DNA from: Bog-473 sp963764305
GTDB lineage: Bacteria > Actinomycetota > Acidimicrobiia > Acidimicrobiales > RAAP-2
Assembly: GCA_963764305.1 (NCBI GenBank)
Contig: CAVXSD010000010.1
Location: 806,001 to 870,000, forward strand
Length of the DNA stretch: 64,000 nt
Direction: 5' to 3'
A model generated the notes under the pieces. The model searched no databases. It saw only the letters and a program-made list of their open reading frames with translations, and was not told where the DNA came from. This document shows positions 1-9,365 of the stretch, in pieces (positions within the stretch are counted from its first letter, which is position 1; each line of letters begins with the position of its first letter). A program made the position numbers and the translations under genes.

Positions 1-46
1 GGTTCGTCTCGGCTTTAGGCTCTTCGAGAGCTTCGTTCTCGATCAT
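1..46 (-). CDS. N-terminus of an unidentified protein (cut by window edge)
   Basis: An ATG on the minus strand at 46 overlaps the stop codon of the potassium channel gene in an ATGA junction, which implies translational coupling. Only about 15 codons are visible before the window edge (starting MIENEALEEPKAETN). They are acidic and hydrophilic. Nothing about function can be said, other than that it is probably in one operon with the channel. Confidence 0.45.
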   Translation of the reverse strand, partial: MIENEALEEPKAETN

Positions 47-816
47 TGTTCAGTCCTTGTCTCGGGGTTAGTGGGTCCTGCTTCGGCGCTGTCGACGACA
101 GCGGACTCTTCAAGGTTCCGGAGTCGAGCGCCCCGGGTCTTGGGCTGGTACATGGAGACCAGGCGAGCCACCAAGACCACCAGGAAGATCTGGCCGGTCA
201 GCGCCTCGATGACTGCCATGGTCCGCGGGAGACCGACTGCAGGCGAGAGGTCGCCGTATCCGACCGTTGTCATGGTGATGTAGCTGTAGTACACGAAGTC
301 CGGAGCGTCATGCGTGCCGGACTGGGCGAAGAAGGAGCTGCCCCCGACGAGTTGGACGGCGTAATCCGAATAGGAGAACACCAGTCCAAGGAGGATGTAC
401 ACGCAGACCGCTCCGAGAAGAGTTTCTGCCGTCACCTGGGGATGCCGCAAAATCCTCGAGAGGATCACGACAGGGCTGGTGAGGATCAGCAGCGCACTGA
501 TGACGAACACGACGCCCTGGGCGACTTCACCTCCGGCAGCCGCGGCCACTATCGACGCCACGAAGGCAAGGACGGCTCCAACTTGCACGGCCCCCAAGAG
601 GTGGCCGCGCACATGCGACGTGTGGAAGGCGAGTAGTGCCGTGATGCCGATGAGGCCGGTGGCGAGGATGATGGGCGTACCACTCGTCCAGCCAACCGAG
701 AGCACGATGTAGTCCATCGCGACCAAGACGAGAAGCAAGCCGTAGCTGTCGGACGCCCTGGCGGCCTCGCGTACCATCCCCCTTCGCAAGGTGGGCCTGG
801 TTGTCTTGTCTGCCAT
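43..816 (-). CDS. Potassium channel family protein (ion-channel pore)
   Basis: A 257-residue membrane protein with several hydrophobic segments over residues 15-150. Near residue 190 a pore helix is followed by the selectivity filter TVGYGD, the K+ channel signature, then a last membrane helix and a short charged tail. The organisation resembles small bacterial voltage-gated-like K+ channels, but no obvious S4 arginine ladder is visible. The ATG at 816 is chosen because an upstream start would run into the YihY gene (ends 905) and the extra residues are low-complexity. A downstream gene overlaps its stop by 4 bp. Role: passive K+ flux across the inner membrane. Confidence 0.85.
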   Translation of the reverse strand: MADKTTRPTLRRGMVREAARASDSYGLLLVLVAMDYIVLSVGWTSGTPIILATGLIGITALLAFHTSHVRGHLLGAVQVGAVLAFVASIVAAAAGGEVAQGVVFVISALLILTSPVVILSRILRHPQVTAETLLGAVCVYILLGLVFSYSDYAVQLVGGSSFFAQSGTHDAPDFVYYSYITMTTVGYGDLSPAVGLPRTMAVIEALTGQIFLVVLVARLVSMYQPKTRGARLRNLEESAVVDSAEAGPTNPETRTEQ

Positions 817-904
817 GCCGGGATTGGCTGTCACGTGGCCCAACTCCGGACCATCAATAGGTGACGCCCCCAGAGCGTAACGGTGGGCAACAACGTTCGA
901 CTTG

Positions 905-1792
905 TCATTGTTCGACCGGGTGCGGTCGCCTCCTGAGACGTCGGAGTGCGCCAGACCACGACAGGCCTCGTTCGCGCCACACCACCCCAACGACCGCACC
1001 AAGGATGATCACGACCCCGATTGCGATCAACCAGGACATCAGTGCGAAGACGATTCCTATGGGCCCGTACTTCTTGTCGTCGGAGATCACGGTGCTGGAG
1101 AAGATGAAGGAGAAGACCACCTCCATCCCGATCCAGAAGAGCGCTGTCGCCACTGCAGACGGGAACGTGGCCCGCCACGACTCCCTCCCACCGAGCAGAA
1201 ACCACGTCGTGAACCACCAATAGAGCGTGAGAGCGCCCAACCCCACGATGGCCAGCACCACCGGGCCACCCCAGGAGTGGAACCACGGCCCGGCCACCGC
1301 AGCCAGGGCTGCGCCACCCACAGTCACAGCCAACCAGATGATCCGGCGCAGGATGTCCTTCAGGCCTCTCGATTCCAGCTCGAAGGATCGTTCGTAGAGG
1401 TCCTGCACCGCCGTCGCCGCTGCGATCCCACCCAGAATGAAGAAGAGCCAGGCGGTGCCGGTGACGGCATTGGATGTGGACGAAGATGAGGCGAAAAGTC
1501 CGCTCACGTCCTTGGCTGCTTCCTGGTTCAGCCCCAGATGCCGCACCAGGCCGGTGACCGCGCTCTGTCCGGCCAGTGCGTTGGCGACGATGATGAAGGG
1601 GAAGAAGCAAAGGAGGAGGATCGCGGCGAAGAGCATCCCTTTGTTGATGAAATCCATCGCGTTCAGACGGTTCCAGAGGTGCTCCATCGACGAGCCGGAG
1701 TACTTGTCACCGATGGTGGCCATGCCGCGGTGCAGTGTTCGATGGGTTTGGTGCCCATCGGCTTGTGCATCCGAGTCATCGAGCTCACTCAC
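905..1792 (-). CDS. YihY/BrkB family inner-membrane protein
   Basis: 295 residues with about six hydrophobic segments. The first is FAAILLLCFFPFIIVANALAG near residue 55, and a Trp-rich WWFTTWFLLGG region lies near 190. The N-terminal amphipathic helix and spacing match the YihY/virulence factor BrkB family (once misannotated as RNase BN). No biochemical role is settled for this family. It reads in the same direction as the K+ channel 88 bp downstream, so the two may be cotranscribed. The alternative start at Met24 (1723, MATIGDKYSGSS) cannot be excluded. Confidence 0.8.
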   Translation of the reverse strand: MSELDDSDAQADGHQTHRTLHRGMATIGDKYSGSSMEHLWNRLNAMDFINKGMLFAAILLLCFFPFIIVANALAGQSAVTGLVRHLGLNQEAAKDVSGLFASSSSTSNAVTGTAWLFFILGGIAAATAVQDLYERSFELESRGLKDILRRIIWLAVTVGGAALAAVAGPWFHSWGGPVVLAIVGLGALTLYWWFTTWFLLGGRESWRATFPSAVATALFWIGMEVVFSFIFSSTVISDDKKYGPIGIVFALMSWLIAIGVVIILGAVVGVVWRERGLSWSGALRRLRRRPHPVEQ

Positions 1793-1887
1793 CGGACACC
1801 CCCGTTCGCAGTTTGTCGTTCGTTTTCCGCAGTTGCGTCCGGAATCGCCAAAGCACCACAGCGGCTCGCTCGCTAGACACCCCAGCA

Positions 1888-1913
1888 GACCGTCGACCGA
1901 CAGACCGACGGTC
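1888..1913 (-). terminator. Hairpin between the ClC and YihY genes
   Basis: Perfect 8-bp inverted repeat GACCGTCG / CGACGGTC around a 10-nt loop, 36 bp past the ClC stop codon. There is no T-run, so it is not a classical intrinsic terminator. It could be a stem that stops or stabilises the ClC transcript, or an operator for the YihY gene 96 bp downstream. Confidence 0.3.
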
Positions 1914-1948
1914 GGGGTCGCTCTGGAAAGCGTTCGGCCGTGGTGACG

Positions 1949-3355
1949 TCACGACCGTGCCTGCTGAGCCGGGATCTTGGATACTGCGTTGTGGCCATCG
2001 GTTGACCCCACGACGTGTGGCGCGAGTGCCACGGCATCTGCGTCGAATCGGGCCGACAGGCCAAGCACAACGAGGTACGCCACGACGACCGCGACGATGA
2101 TCAGCGGGACCGTGGCCGCGCCGGCTTGGGAGACGACCATCGCAATGATGATCGACGCCAGCGGGAGCCTGAGCATCGAGACGGTGGCCGCTCCCATCAG
2201 CGCCGCGACGGCAGGGGTCTCGGAGAACCCGGGAAGGTGGGCGCACAGGAGGCCGGCGACAATGCCCAGGAACATGGCGGGGAAGGTCGGGCCCCCTCGA
2301 GCGCTGCCCAACGAGAAGCTGTAGGCGACGCCTTTGAAGAGGATGAGGAATGCAAAAGCGGAAAGGGAGAAGGTGCTGGCCTGAGTCACGAGAGGGCCCA
2401 TGGACTCCTGGCCGGAGAAGAGGACGAGATTGTCGGGCTTCCCCGTGATGTGTGCGAAGGCGATGGCCAAGCCGGCGACGGCCAGCGCCGCCACGGGAAC
2501 GACTACGAAGGGCCTCGCCTTGGTGGCCGCGTTCACGGAGCGGCCGATCCGAACGATGACGAACACCCCAACGGCCACGACGGCGGCGAGCAAGATCGTC
2601 CACGCGAGCGCAGCGAGCGTTGGTTCGTGGTACTTCGGCAGATCGAGCGGGGCGATGGCGTAGGCACTCGAGCTGAGGCCGGTCAGCGAACCCATGCCGA
2701 TGAAGACCAGCGAACCGATGCCGGCAGCCAACAACCCAGGCAGCAAGACCACCGGAAGGGTGGCTCCCCCGAGCCCGGCTGCCTCAATGATGATCACAGC
2801 GCCAACGATCGGAGACCCGAACAGCGAGGAGATGGCAGCGAAGCTGGCGGCAGCCGCGACCAGGGCGAGGACCTGATTAGGGGTGTCCTTTCGGGAGAGC
2901 TTGACGGCGAGAATTCCGAGGCCCGCCCCGAGCGCAATGAGCGGCGCCTCGGGACCCAGCACCATACCCAGCCCGATTGAGGCGATCGAGGCCAGCAGAA
3001 CCCCCGGCAATTCGATCGGCTGCGTGGGGGGTCCCGCTTTCAGCCCCTCGGCGGGCTTATGACCACCGCCCCCCGGCAGTTTGGCGATTGCGAACGCGAT
3101 CGGAACCGCGGCGACAGCCAACACGGGCAACGGCCACCACGACGGAACGGTCGAAAAGTTCAGTGCCCCCGGGAGGTCCTTGTAGACCCACAGCTGCAGG
3201 TAGTGGATGAACTCCAGGTACCCCCATGACGCCAGTGAGACCAGGACGCCGATGACGGCGGCGAGTACGAGAAGGACACGGTAGTTCTTGGTCCGCAGGA
3301 GCGAGGTGGCATCGGCGGGCGGCGCCGCGGCGGGGGAGGAGACGTCGGCCATCAT
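1949..3355 (-). CDS. ClC-family chloride channel or H+/Cl- antiporter
   Basis: 468 residues, very hydrophobic with around ten or more membrane helices, typical for the core of ClC proteins without C-terminal CBS domains. Diagnostic stretches are GPEAPLIALGAGLG near residue 135 (the GxExP region of helix F), GSPIVGAVIIIEAAG near 180, and SARGGPTFPAMFLG near 355 (helix N region). The first Met pair (MMADVSS) is the only sensible start. It lies in a same-strand group with the arylsulfatase upstream and YihY and the K+ channel downstream. Likely role: anion movement and pH or osmotic balance at the inner membrane. Confidence 0.88.
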   Translation of the reverse strand: MMADVSSPAAAPPADATSLLRTKNYRVLLVLAAVIGVLVSLASWGYLEFIHYLQLWVYKDLPGALNFSTVPSWWPLPVLAVAAVPIAFAIAKLPGGGGHKPAEGLKAGPPTQPIELPGVLLASIASIGLGMVLGPEAPLIALGAGLGILAVKLSRKDTPNQVLALVAAAASFAAISSLFGSPIVGAVIIIEAAGLGGATLPVVLLPGLLAAGIGSLVFIGMGSLTGLSSSAYAIAPLDLPKYHEPTLAALAWTILLAAVVAVGVFVIVRIGRSVNAATKARPFVVVPVAALAVAGLAIAFAHITGKPDNLVLFSGQESMGPLVTQASTFSLSAFAFLILFKGVAYSFSLGSARGGPTFPAMFLGIVAGLLCAHLPGFSETPAVAALMGAATVSMLRLPLASIIIAMVVSQAGAATVPLIIVAVVVAYLVVLGLSARFDADAVALAPHVVGSTDGHNAVSKIPAQQARS

Positions 3356-3444
3356 ACGGATCCCGTTCGCGTCGACTGTGGCTCGCTCATCGAACGAGCT
3401 CCCTTCTCTTCAGTCAGGTCGACGCGTGCTGGTCTAGACGCCAA

Positions 3445-5796
3445 CTACTGACGGGCCATGGCCACGCGCATTTCGGCCTCGGTGTCCACGATGAGGTCAC
3501 CGCTCACGTCGACGGTGACGGTGTGGATCGTGCCCGTGAACCTGAATGGTGCGACGTAGTCGGACGTGATCGATGATCCCGGATTCCCCCCGCAGGTGAG
3601 CGCTCCTGGGTTCAGGATCATCGGCGTCGTGTAGGGGACATCCGTCTCGCCGACGAGATCGCCGTCGACGTAGAGCTGGAAGCGTCCCGGGGCCCCCTTG
3701 CCCTCGAGCAGGTTCAGGTCCCCGGTCGGCTCGAACTCGAAACGCAGCTTGTGGCGGCCCTCCGGCAGCGCACCTGCCGACTCGACCTTGAAGTAGTCCC
3801 GGCCCACGTAGTTGTGGACGAAGACGAGCTTGTTGCCCTGCACGAAGAAGGAGTAGCCCCCGGGGACAGCGCCCTGCGAGAGCAGCACCCCTTCGGCCCC
3901 GCCCTTCGGGATCTCGACGTCTGCGGTGATGGCGTGCGGCCGATTCAGTGTCTTGGGCCCCGCGAAGTAGGGCACCGACTGGGTGTCGGGAAAGAACACG
4001 TATCGATCGCGGGGAGCGGCGAGCTGCGGGCGCTCCACGAGCAATCGATTCAAAGCGCTGCCGTCCACGGGTAGCACGTTGTACTTGCCTGCTTCGGCGT
4101 ACCAGGTGCCGATGAGCGCGATCAGGCGATCACGGTTGTCTGCCGCCACATTGCGGGTCTCCGCAAAATCTTCGGCCACGTGGTAGAGCTCCCAGCCCGA
4201 CGCGTCGAGCTCGCTGAGCGCATCGGCCGAGATCGGTGTGCCGAAGGGCTGCTTCGCCTCGGCGAACGACGGGCCTGGCCACGGGCACACCGCTCGCCAG
4301 CCATCGTGGTCGATGGCACGGTTCCCTATCATCTCGAAGTACTGGGTGTGATGCTTGGTCGGCGCAGTCCGGTCGTTGAGCGTGTGAGCGAAGCTGACGC
4401 CCTGAATGGGCGACTGGGGCACGCCCTTGATACTCGCCGGCGGGTCGATGCCGAGCAGGTCGAGGACCGTCGGCACCATGTCGATGATGTGGGCGTACTG
4501 CGTCCGCACCTCACCCTGCGACTGGATGTTGGCGGGCCAATGCACGATGAACGGGTCGCTCGATCCCCCACGGTACGTCTCTCGCTTCCAGCGCCGTAGA
4601 GGTGTGTTCCCGGCAAACGTCCAGCCCCAGGGGTAATGGTTGAAGTGCCTCGGGCCACCGAGCTCGTCGATCACCTTGAGGCCGTCCTCCACGGTCTCGG
4701 GGCAGTTGTTGAAGAACTGCGCCTCGTTGGTGGTGCCCGTCACCCCTCCTTCTGCGCTCGCACCGTTGTCGGAGACGACCATGATCAAGGTGTTGTCGAG
4801 CTCTTCGATGGATCGCAGGAACTCGATGAGGCGGCCGATGTGGTGGTCGGTATGGCTCAAGAAGCCAGCGAAGACCTCCATCTCCCGGGCGTAGAGCCGG
4901 CGCTGATCAGGCGTCAGTGTGCCCCAGTCGGGTACGTCGGGATCATGGCGGGAGAGTTCGCAATCGGCCGGGACGATCCCGAGTTCCTTCTGGCGGGCGA
5001 AGGTGCGCTCGCGGTACGCATCCCAGCCGTCGTCGAACTGTCCGGCGTACTTGTCGGCCCATTCCTTGGGGACGTGGTGGGGCGCGTGAGTCGCCCCTGG
5101 GCAGAAGTGGAGGTAGAAGGGCTTGTCGGGGTCGACCTGCTTGGCGTCGGCGATGAACTGCATGGCTTTGTCCACCAGGTCCGGAGTCAGGTGGTAGCCC
5201 TCTTCGGGTGTCGCTGGTGGTTCGACCTGGTGGTTGTCATAGACCAGGTCGGGGTTCCACTGACTCGTGTCGCCACCGAGGAAGCCGTAGAAGCGCTCGA
5301 AGCCGCGACCGAGCGGCCAGCGGTCGTAGGGTCCGGCGGCCGACTCCTGACTGGCCGGGATCAGGTGCCATTTGCCGACCATGTAGGTGTTGTACCCCTG
5401 GGCGAGCAGGATCTCTGAGAGGAAGCCGTTCTCAAAGGGCACGTTCCCGTCGTAGCCGGGAAACCCCGTGGAGAACTCGGTGACGCACGCCATCGCATTG
5501 GAGTGATGGTTGCGGCCCGTGATGATGCACGAACGGCTCGGCGAGCAGAGCGCCGTCGTGTGCATGTTGTTGTAGCGCAGCCCGTGCGTTGCCAGTGCAT
5601 CGAGATTCGGTGTGTCGATCGGACTGCCGTAGCACCCGAGCTGGCCGAATCCGGTGTCGTCGAGCACGACGAAGACGACGTTCGGTGTGCCTTTCGGTGC
5701 CCTGGTCGGGGCCAGCCAGGCTGGCTCCGACTCGTCCGCCGTGCGTCCGATCAAGCCGGGGAAGGGGTGACCGGGCTGATATTCGACCACTGGCAT
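3445..5796 (-). CDS. Arylsulfatase (formylglycine-dependent sulfatase)
   Basis: 783 residues. The sulfatase domain begins NVVFVVLDDTGFGQLGCYG (the DD pair being metal ligands), followed by CSPSR near residue 90, where the Cys is converted to formylglycine. Other motifs are GKWHL near 145, HFCPGATHAPHH and VVSDNGAS. The C-terminal ~200 residues look like an added beta-rich domain. No signal peptide is visible. The ATG at 5796 is preferred over one 69 bp upstream because GGAG lies 9-10 nt before it and the longer form would overlap the 64-residue gene. It starts 28 bp after that gene, so both probably share the promoter at 6061-6120. Physiological substrate unknown. Confidence 0.9.
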   Translation of the reverse strand: MPVVEYQPGHPFPGLIGRTADESEPAWLAPTRAPKGTPNVVFVVLDDTGFGQLGCYGSPIDTPNLDALATHGLRYNNMHTTALCSPSRSCIITGRNHHSNAMACVTEFSTGFPGYDGNVPFENGFLSEILLAQGYNTYMVGKWHLIPASQESAAGPYDRWPLGRGFERFYGFLGGDTSQWNPDLVYDNHQVEPPATPEEGYHLTPDLVDKAMQFIADAKQVDPDKPFYLHFCPGATHAPHHVPKEWADKYAGQFDDGWDAYRERTFARQKELGIVPADCELSRHDPDVPDWGTLTPDQRRLYAREMEVFAGFLSHTDHHIGRLIEFLRSIEELDNTLIMVVSDNGASAEGGVTGTTNEAQFFNNCPETVEDGLKVIDELGGPRHFNHYPWGWTFAGNTPLRRWKRETYRGGSSDPFIVHWPANIQSQGEVRTQYAHIIDMVPTVLDLLGIDPPASIKGVPQSPIQGVSFAHTLNDRTAPTKHHTQYFEMIGNRAIDHDGWRAVCPWPGPSFAEAKQPFGTPISADALSELDASGWELYHVAEDFAETRNVAADNRDRLIALIGTWYAEAGKYNVLPVDGSALNRLLVERPQLAAPRDRYVFFPDTQSVPYFAGPKTLNRPHAITADVEIPKGGAEGVLLSQGAVPGGYSFFVQGNKLVFVHNYVGRDYFKVESAGALPEGRHKLRFEFEPTGDLNLLEGKGAPGRFQLYVDGDLVGETDVPYTTPMILNPGALTCGGNPGSSITSDYVAPFRFTGTIHTVTVDVSGDLIVDTEAEMRVAMARQ

Positions 5797-5824
5797 CGGG
5801 GTAGCTCCTATCTGGCGAGTTTGC

Positions 5825-6019
5825 TTAGGGAGTCGCCAATGGCACGACACTGACCCGATCGCCAACTACATACGCCATGATCAGCGCGAGCGGGAAGAAC
5901 AACAGGCTCAAGCAGAAGTAGCCGACAAAACTGTGTCCTTTACGCCCAGCTACTCTTGCTGGCCAGAAGGCGATCGCGACCCAGATGATGATGCCAATGA
6001 TTCCTATTCCCCATCCCAT
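5825..6019 (-). CDS. Small two-helix membrane protein
   Basis: 64 residues with two hydrophobic segments (GWGIGIIGIIIWVAIAFW and FVGYFCLSLLFFPLALIMAYV) separated by a basic loop PARVAGRKGHS. This topology is shared by many short actinobacterial membrane proteins of unknown role. GGA sits 8 nt before the ATG. It is the first gene of a probable two-gene operon with the arylsulfatase. Its promoter region (6061-6120) is almost identical to that of the PLDc_N-like operon at 9757, which encodes another small two-helix protein. Confidence 0.7.
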   Translation of the reverse strand: MGWGIGIIGIIIWVAIAFWPARVAGRKGHSFVGYFCLSLLFFPLALIMAYVVGDRVSVVPLATP

Positions 6020-6060
6020 GATGAGTTCCTTTCGTTCAAGTTCCTTCGGGTGCGGATTCT

Positions 6061-6120
6061 CTTGTAGTCATTACTGAATCACGTGACCGGATGGGGGCGC
6101 ATCACCCATTGCGGGGTGAT
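6061..6120 (-). promoter_or_regulatory. Promoter module with 20-bp dyad operator (site 1)
   Basis: On the minus strand this starts with the dyad ATCACCC-N6-GGGTGAT (6101-6120) and continues for about 40 bp towards the small-membrane-protein gene. Read in gene orientation it aligns over its whole length with 9672-9730: the first 22 positions are identical and only short indels and scattered changes follow, ending in a shared AGTAATGAC-ACAAG. The dyad ends 81 bp before the start codon. The surrounding 374-bp intergenic stretch (6020-6393) shows no other gene. Confidence 0.65.
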
Positions 6121-6393
6121 TCGGGAAGCGTGGACTCGTGGCGGCGGAAGGGCTGGGCAGATCGTGCTGCTCTGCCAAATGACAGCACGCAGAGGCGATG
6201 GGCTACGAGAACAACGCGGTGCTCGACGGCGTGGACCGTTGCGATCGACGTCGGTCACACATGGACTGCGTCTCGAGGTTTCGATTGATCTAGCCGATAC
6301 GGATCCCGCGGAATGGTCGTCGTAGACTGTGGGTGAGTCTCGGTGTTCTGCCCCAGTTGCTGAAGCCGAGGTATTGATCGCAGAAGTCAGAGA

Positions 6394-6657
6394 TCACGGT
6401 CCGCAGGATTCGGACGGTGGGATCAGCGATCCTCTCGCATCCTCACTCGGGTCGCCCGGGTATATGCCTAGAAGGATCAATCCCAAGGATTCGATCCGCG
6501 CGATCAGGCCGTAGAGCGCCGCTTGGTCAAGCCCAGGGGCGAAGAACTGCGTATTGTCATCAAAGGCCCACGAAGTCACTTCTGGAAATTGAGCTTGGAC
6601 CAGGTCGCTCAGGACTCCTTTGATGGCGACCTGATATCCTGGAAGTCCCGACCTCAC
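6394..6657 (-). CDS. Small conserved actinobacterial-type protein (unknown function)
   Basis: 87 residues from a GTG start. The pattern YQVAIKGVLSDLV, then about 25 variable residues, then LDQAALYGLIARIESLGLILLGI resembles a widespread short actinobacterial protein that ends in a D-Q-A-x-L-x-G-L-hydrophobic helix. I recall that family as uncharacterised. It is transcribed divergently from the LuxR regulator, and the dyad at 6690-6709 lies between them, 33 bp from this start. It is therefore a candidate member of the same regulon. Start codon choice is uncertain. Confidence 0.55.
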   Translation of the reverse strand: MRSGLPGYQVAIKGVLSDLVQAQFPEVTSWAFDDNTQFFAPGLDQAALYGLIARIESLGLILLGIYPGDPSEDARGSLIPPSESCGP

Positions 6658-6689
6658 CAGATGAGTATGAAGGATCAGAGGTGCTTGGC

Positions 6690-6709
6690 ATCGCCCTAGG
6701 TGGGGTGAT
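6690..6709. promoter_or_regulatory. Dyad operator between divergent genes (site 2)
   Basis: ATCGCCC-N6-GGGTGAT, the same 7-6-7 geometry as the perfect dyads at 6101 and 9672 with one mismatch. It continues into a TCGGG shared with the flank of site 1. It sits 73 bp before the LuxR start and 33 bp before the start of the divergent 87-residue gene, which suits autoregulation. Confidence 0.55.
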
Positions 6710-6782
6710 TCGGGTTACTTCGCTACATTGCCCAGAACTTGAGTGAAGTCTGGGCGGGCTGACAGATCGAACCAAGACTGAA

Positions 6783-9365
6783 ATGACCCGCACCGTTCCA
6801 ATCAGCAAGCTGACGATCCCGAAGCCAATGGGCGCCAGGGTGAGTCGGAAGCCCCTGGTCGACCGAATCGAGCAGGCCAATCAGCAGTGTCGCCTCATCG
6901 TCGCACCAGCAGGATTCGGGAAGACCACAGTCCTAGCCGAGTGGGCCGGTACGACTACAGCGAGCGTTGCGTGGCTCTCGTGCGACCAGACGGACGACGA
7001 GCCCAGGGAGTTCTGGACCGGCGTGATCGCCACCGTTGCCCGGCAGTGGCCGGGAGTCGGCGATGACGCGGCATTGATCCTTGAACGGGGATCCGAGGAT
7101 GTTCCTGAGCTTGTTTCTTCTCTTATGAATGATGTCGCTGAGGTAGGAATGCCCTTTGCCATCGTGATCGACGACGCACAGTATGCCAAGTCGTCTCAGC
7201 GGTCGTTGTTCGACATAGCTCAAGGATTGCCGCTGAATGGCTGCATGATCCTCGCAGGTCGATGGGATCCCCCGTTTTCACTTGCCAAACTCAGAGTCGA
7301 TGACAACTTGTTCGAACTTCGGGCTCGGGATCTCGTGTTTTCGCGGGAAGAGACCGTCGAATTGTTCTCCTTGGCCGAGTTGACGATCGACAAAGGAGAC
7401 GTTGAGCAGCTCCACGGCTTTGTAGAAGGCTGGCCGGCGGGTTGCCATTTGGCCCTTGCCGCGCTGAGACGATCCGAAGATCCAAAGAAGGTCGTCGATG
7501 TTCTCAGCCAATCCACCAGAGCAGTCAATGACTACCTCGTCAACGAGGTACTCGAACGTGTGGAGCCCGACCTCGTCGACTTCATGACGGCGATCGCGGT
7601 GCTCGACGAATTCGATCTCGGTCTGGCCAAGGCAGTGAGCAGAGCTCCTAATGCTGAGGAACTGTTCGCGAATCTTCTCGCTGCAGATCTCTTTGTCACG
7701 GAGGTGGATGTCATAGGCGAGCGCTACCGCTTCCATCACCTGTTCGGAGCATTCCTACGGGCAAGGTTGAGATCGCTTGGCAATGCTCGACTTCAAGAGA
7801 TTTATCGACATGCCATTGGAGCACTTCAGCTAAGAGGCGACCACACCGGCGCTCTCGGCCTTGCCATGGCTGCCGGTGATACTCGTCTGGCCGCAACAAT
7901 TGTCACTGACGCCATCATCATGTCTTTCGATTTTTCTAACGCTGGCGATTCGCACCGTGCGATCCTCGCGTGGCTTCGTGAATACGGCACTGATTCAGTC
8001 TCAAGAGATCCCGAAACGTTGCTTCAGCTCGTTTTAGTGCTTGCCATTTCTGGTGACTATGACGTGGAACGTTGGCTGATCCAAGTTGAGCTCGCTAACC
8101 CAGAGGCGGATCCATTTCTACGGGCCCTCCTCTACGGGACATGGGCGGCCAACGATTTGAGTCGTGGAGACGCGGAGCGAGGAATTGTTCATAGCGAACG
8201 GGCGATTGAAGCCAGCCTTCTCACACAACGGCAGCACCCAGCTCTTGATTCGTTAGCCGTGCAGCAGGTAGCGGCCTACCTGATGAATGGGGATCTGACC
8301 AGTGCCGGAGTCGCGATCGAGTCAGCATCGGATTCGCTCGTCTTCCCCATTGTCGACGCCGTCTTGGTGGTTGCCGCGTGGGCCTGGGTGGCCTTCTTGC
8401 GTGGCGAACTGAGCGTGGCCACTAGCAAGGCAGAAGAAGCGCTAGAGAAGGCAGATCAGCTGGACGCCCCTGCTCGGGCATTGGGGAGAACGCTGGCCTC
8501 CTTGGTCAAGGCGGGTATCGCTCTAGAACTCGGTCAAATCGCGACTGCCGAGCATCTGCTTATCGAACTTGAAGCAAATGCTCGAGATTCCGGATCAACA
8601 CCGCTGCTGTTCTTTGTGTTGCTATGGCGGGCCAGAACATCCCTAGCTCAGGGTGAAGAGGAGGCAGCCGTGGTTCATTTGGCCACGGCGCGACGTTTAT
8701 TCTCCGCCCCCTCGGTTGGTGTACGTGCCAACTTCGCTCTCGAAGAACTCCGCCTGGCGATCGCCTTCGCGCCCGAAAGTGGAAGTGCACTTATTTCGCG
8801 ACTTCCCGACCGAATCGAATCGAACGTGTTGAGAGTTCGTCTAATGATCGCTCAGGGTAGATCTGAAATCCCTACCGTCCTTCTGGACGATACCGACCCG
8901 ACACTTACGTTGCGCGAGAGGATCGAAATTGGGGTGCTGAAAGCGCTCGTTGAGTGCAGTCACGATATGCAGCTCTCGCAAGCGATGTTCCAAGAGACGC
9001 TTCTATTAGCTCGGCCTGAAGGATTCCTACGGACGATCCTCGAGCAAGGTCCGGAGGTAGGCCAACTTCTTCGTTCATTGCCCGTTGGAAACCCGTCCGA
9101 TTCATATGTCCAGGAATTGATAGCGATGTCGGACGCCGCGGTCGCTCCTAACCGCCACAATGCTCCCGGGAAGATCGTTCTGAGCCCACGCGAGGTAACG
9201 GTGCTCCGGTTCCTCTCGAGTCGTCTGACTCAACACGAGATTGCGGATGACCTTTTTGTATCTATGAACACTCTCAAGTCGCATATTAGGAGCCTTTACC
9301 ACAAGCTCGGCGTGCAGTCACGGGTTGCGGCAGTCGAGAATGGACGAGCTGCTGGATTGATTTGA
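6783..9365 (+). CDS. MalT-type LuxR family transcriptional regulator (LAL)
   Basis: 860 residues. An N-terminal P-loop NTPase (APAGFGKTT at about residue 42, Walker B-like FAIVIDDAQYA near 130) is followed by a long alpha-helical TPR-like middle. The C-terminal LuxR helix-turn-helix spans about 795-860 (LSPREVTVLRFLSSRLT, IADDLFVSMNTLKSHIRSLYHKLGV). This is the large ATP-binding LuxR (LAL/MalT) architecture, in which ligand sensing and ATP binding drive DNA binding. It lies between two operons with near-identical promoter dyads and has a third dyad at its own promoter. It is therefore the obvious candidate regulator of its neighbours, but this is inference. Confidence 0.9.
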   Translation: MTRTVPISKLTIPKPMGARVSRKPLVDRIEQANQQCRLIVAPAGFGKTTVLAEWAGTTTASVAWLSCDQTDDEPREFWTGVIATVARQWPGVGDDAALILERGSEDVPELVSSLMNDVAEVGMPFAIVIDDAQYAKSSQRSLFDIAQGLPLNGCMILAGRWDPPFSLAKLRVDDNLFELRARDLVFSREETVELFSLAELTIDKGDVEQLHGFVEGWPAGCHLALAALRRSEDPKKVVDVLSQSTRAVNDYLVNEVLERVEPDLVDFMTAIAVLDEFDLGLAKAVSRAPNAEELFANLLAADLFVTEVDVIGERYRFHHLFGAFLRARLRSLGNARLQEIYRHAIGALQLRGDHTGALGLAMAAGDTRLAATIVTDAIIMSFDFSNAGDSHRAILAWLREYGTDSVSRDPETLLQLVLVLAISGDYDVERWLIQVELANPEADPFLRALLYGTWAANDLSRGDAERGIVHSERAIEASLLTQRQHPALDSLAVQQVAAYLMNGDLTSAGVAIESASDSLVFPIVDAVLVVAAWAWVAFLRGELSVATSKAEEALEKADQLDAPARALGRTLASLVKAGIALELGQIATAEHLLIELEANARDSGSTPLLFFVLLWRARTSLAQGEEEAAVVHLATARRLFSAPSVGVRANFALEELRLAIAFAPESGSALISRLPDRIESNVLRVRLMIAQGRSEIPTVLLDDTDPTLTLRERIEIGVLKALVECSHDMQLSQAMFQETLLLARPEGFLRTILEQGPEVGQLLRSLPVGNPSDSYVQELIAMSDAAVAPNRHNAPGKIVLSPREVTVLRFLSSRLTQHEIADDLFVSMNTLKSHIRSLYHKLGVQSRVAAVENGRAAGLI

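Noticed and set aside
46..636. Long plus-strand frames opposite the K+ channel, ClC and sulfatase genes
   Set aside because: They mirror high-GC coding sequence on the other strand and have Arg/Gly/Pro-rich, non-family composition.
6083..6325. Plus-strand short frames between the small membrane protein and the 87-residue gene
   Set aside because: No family pattern, no ribosome site, and they cross the promoter dyad.
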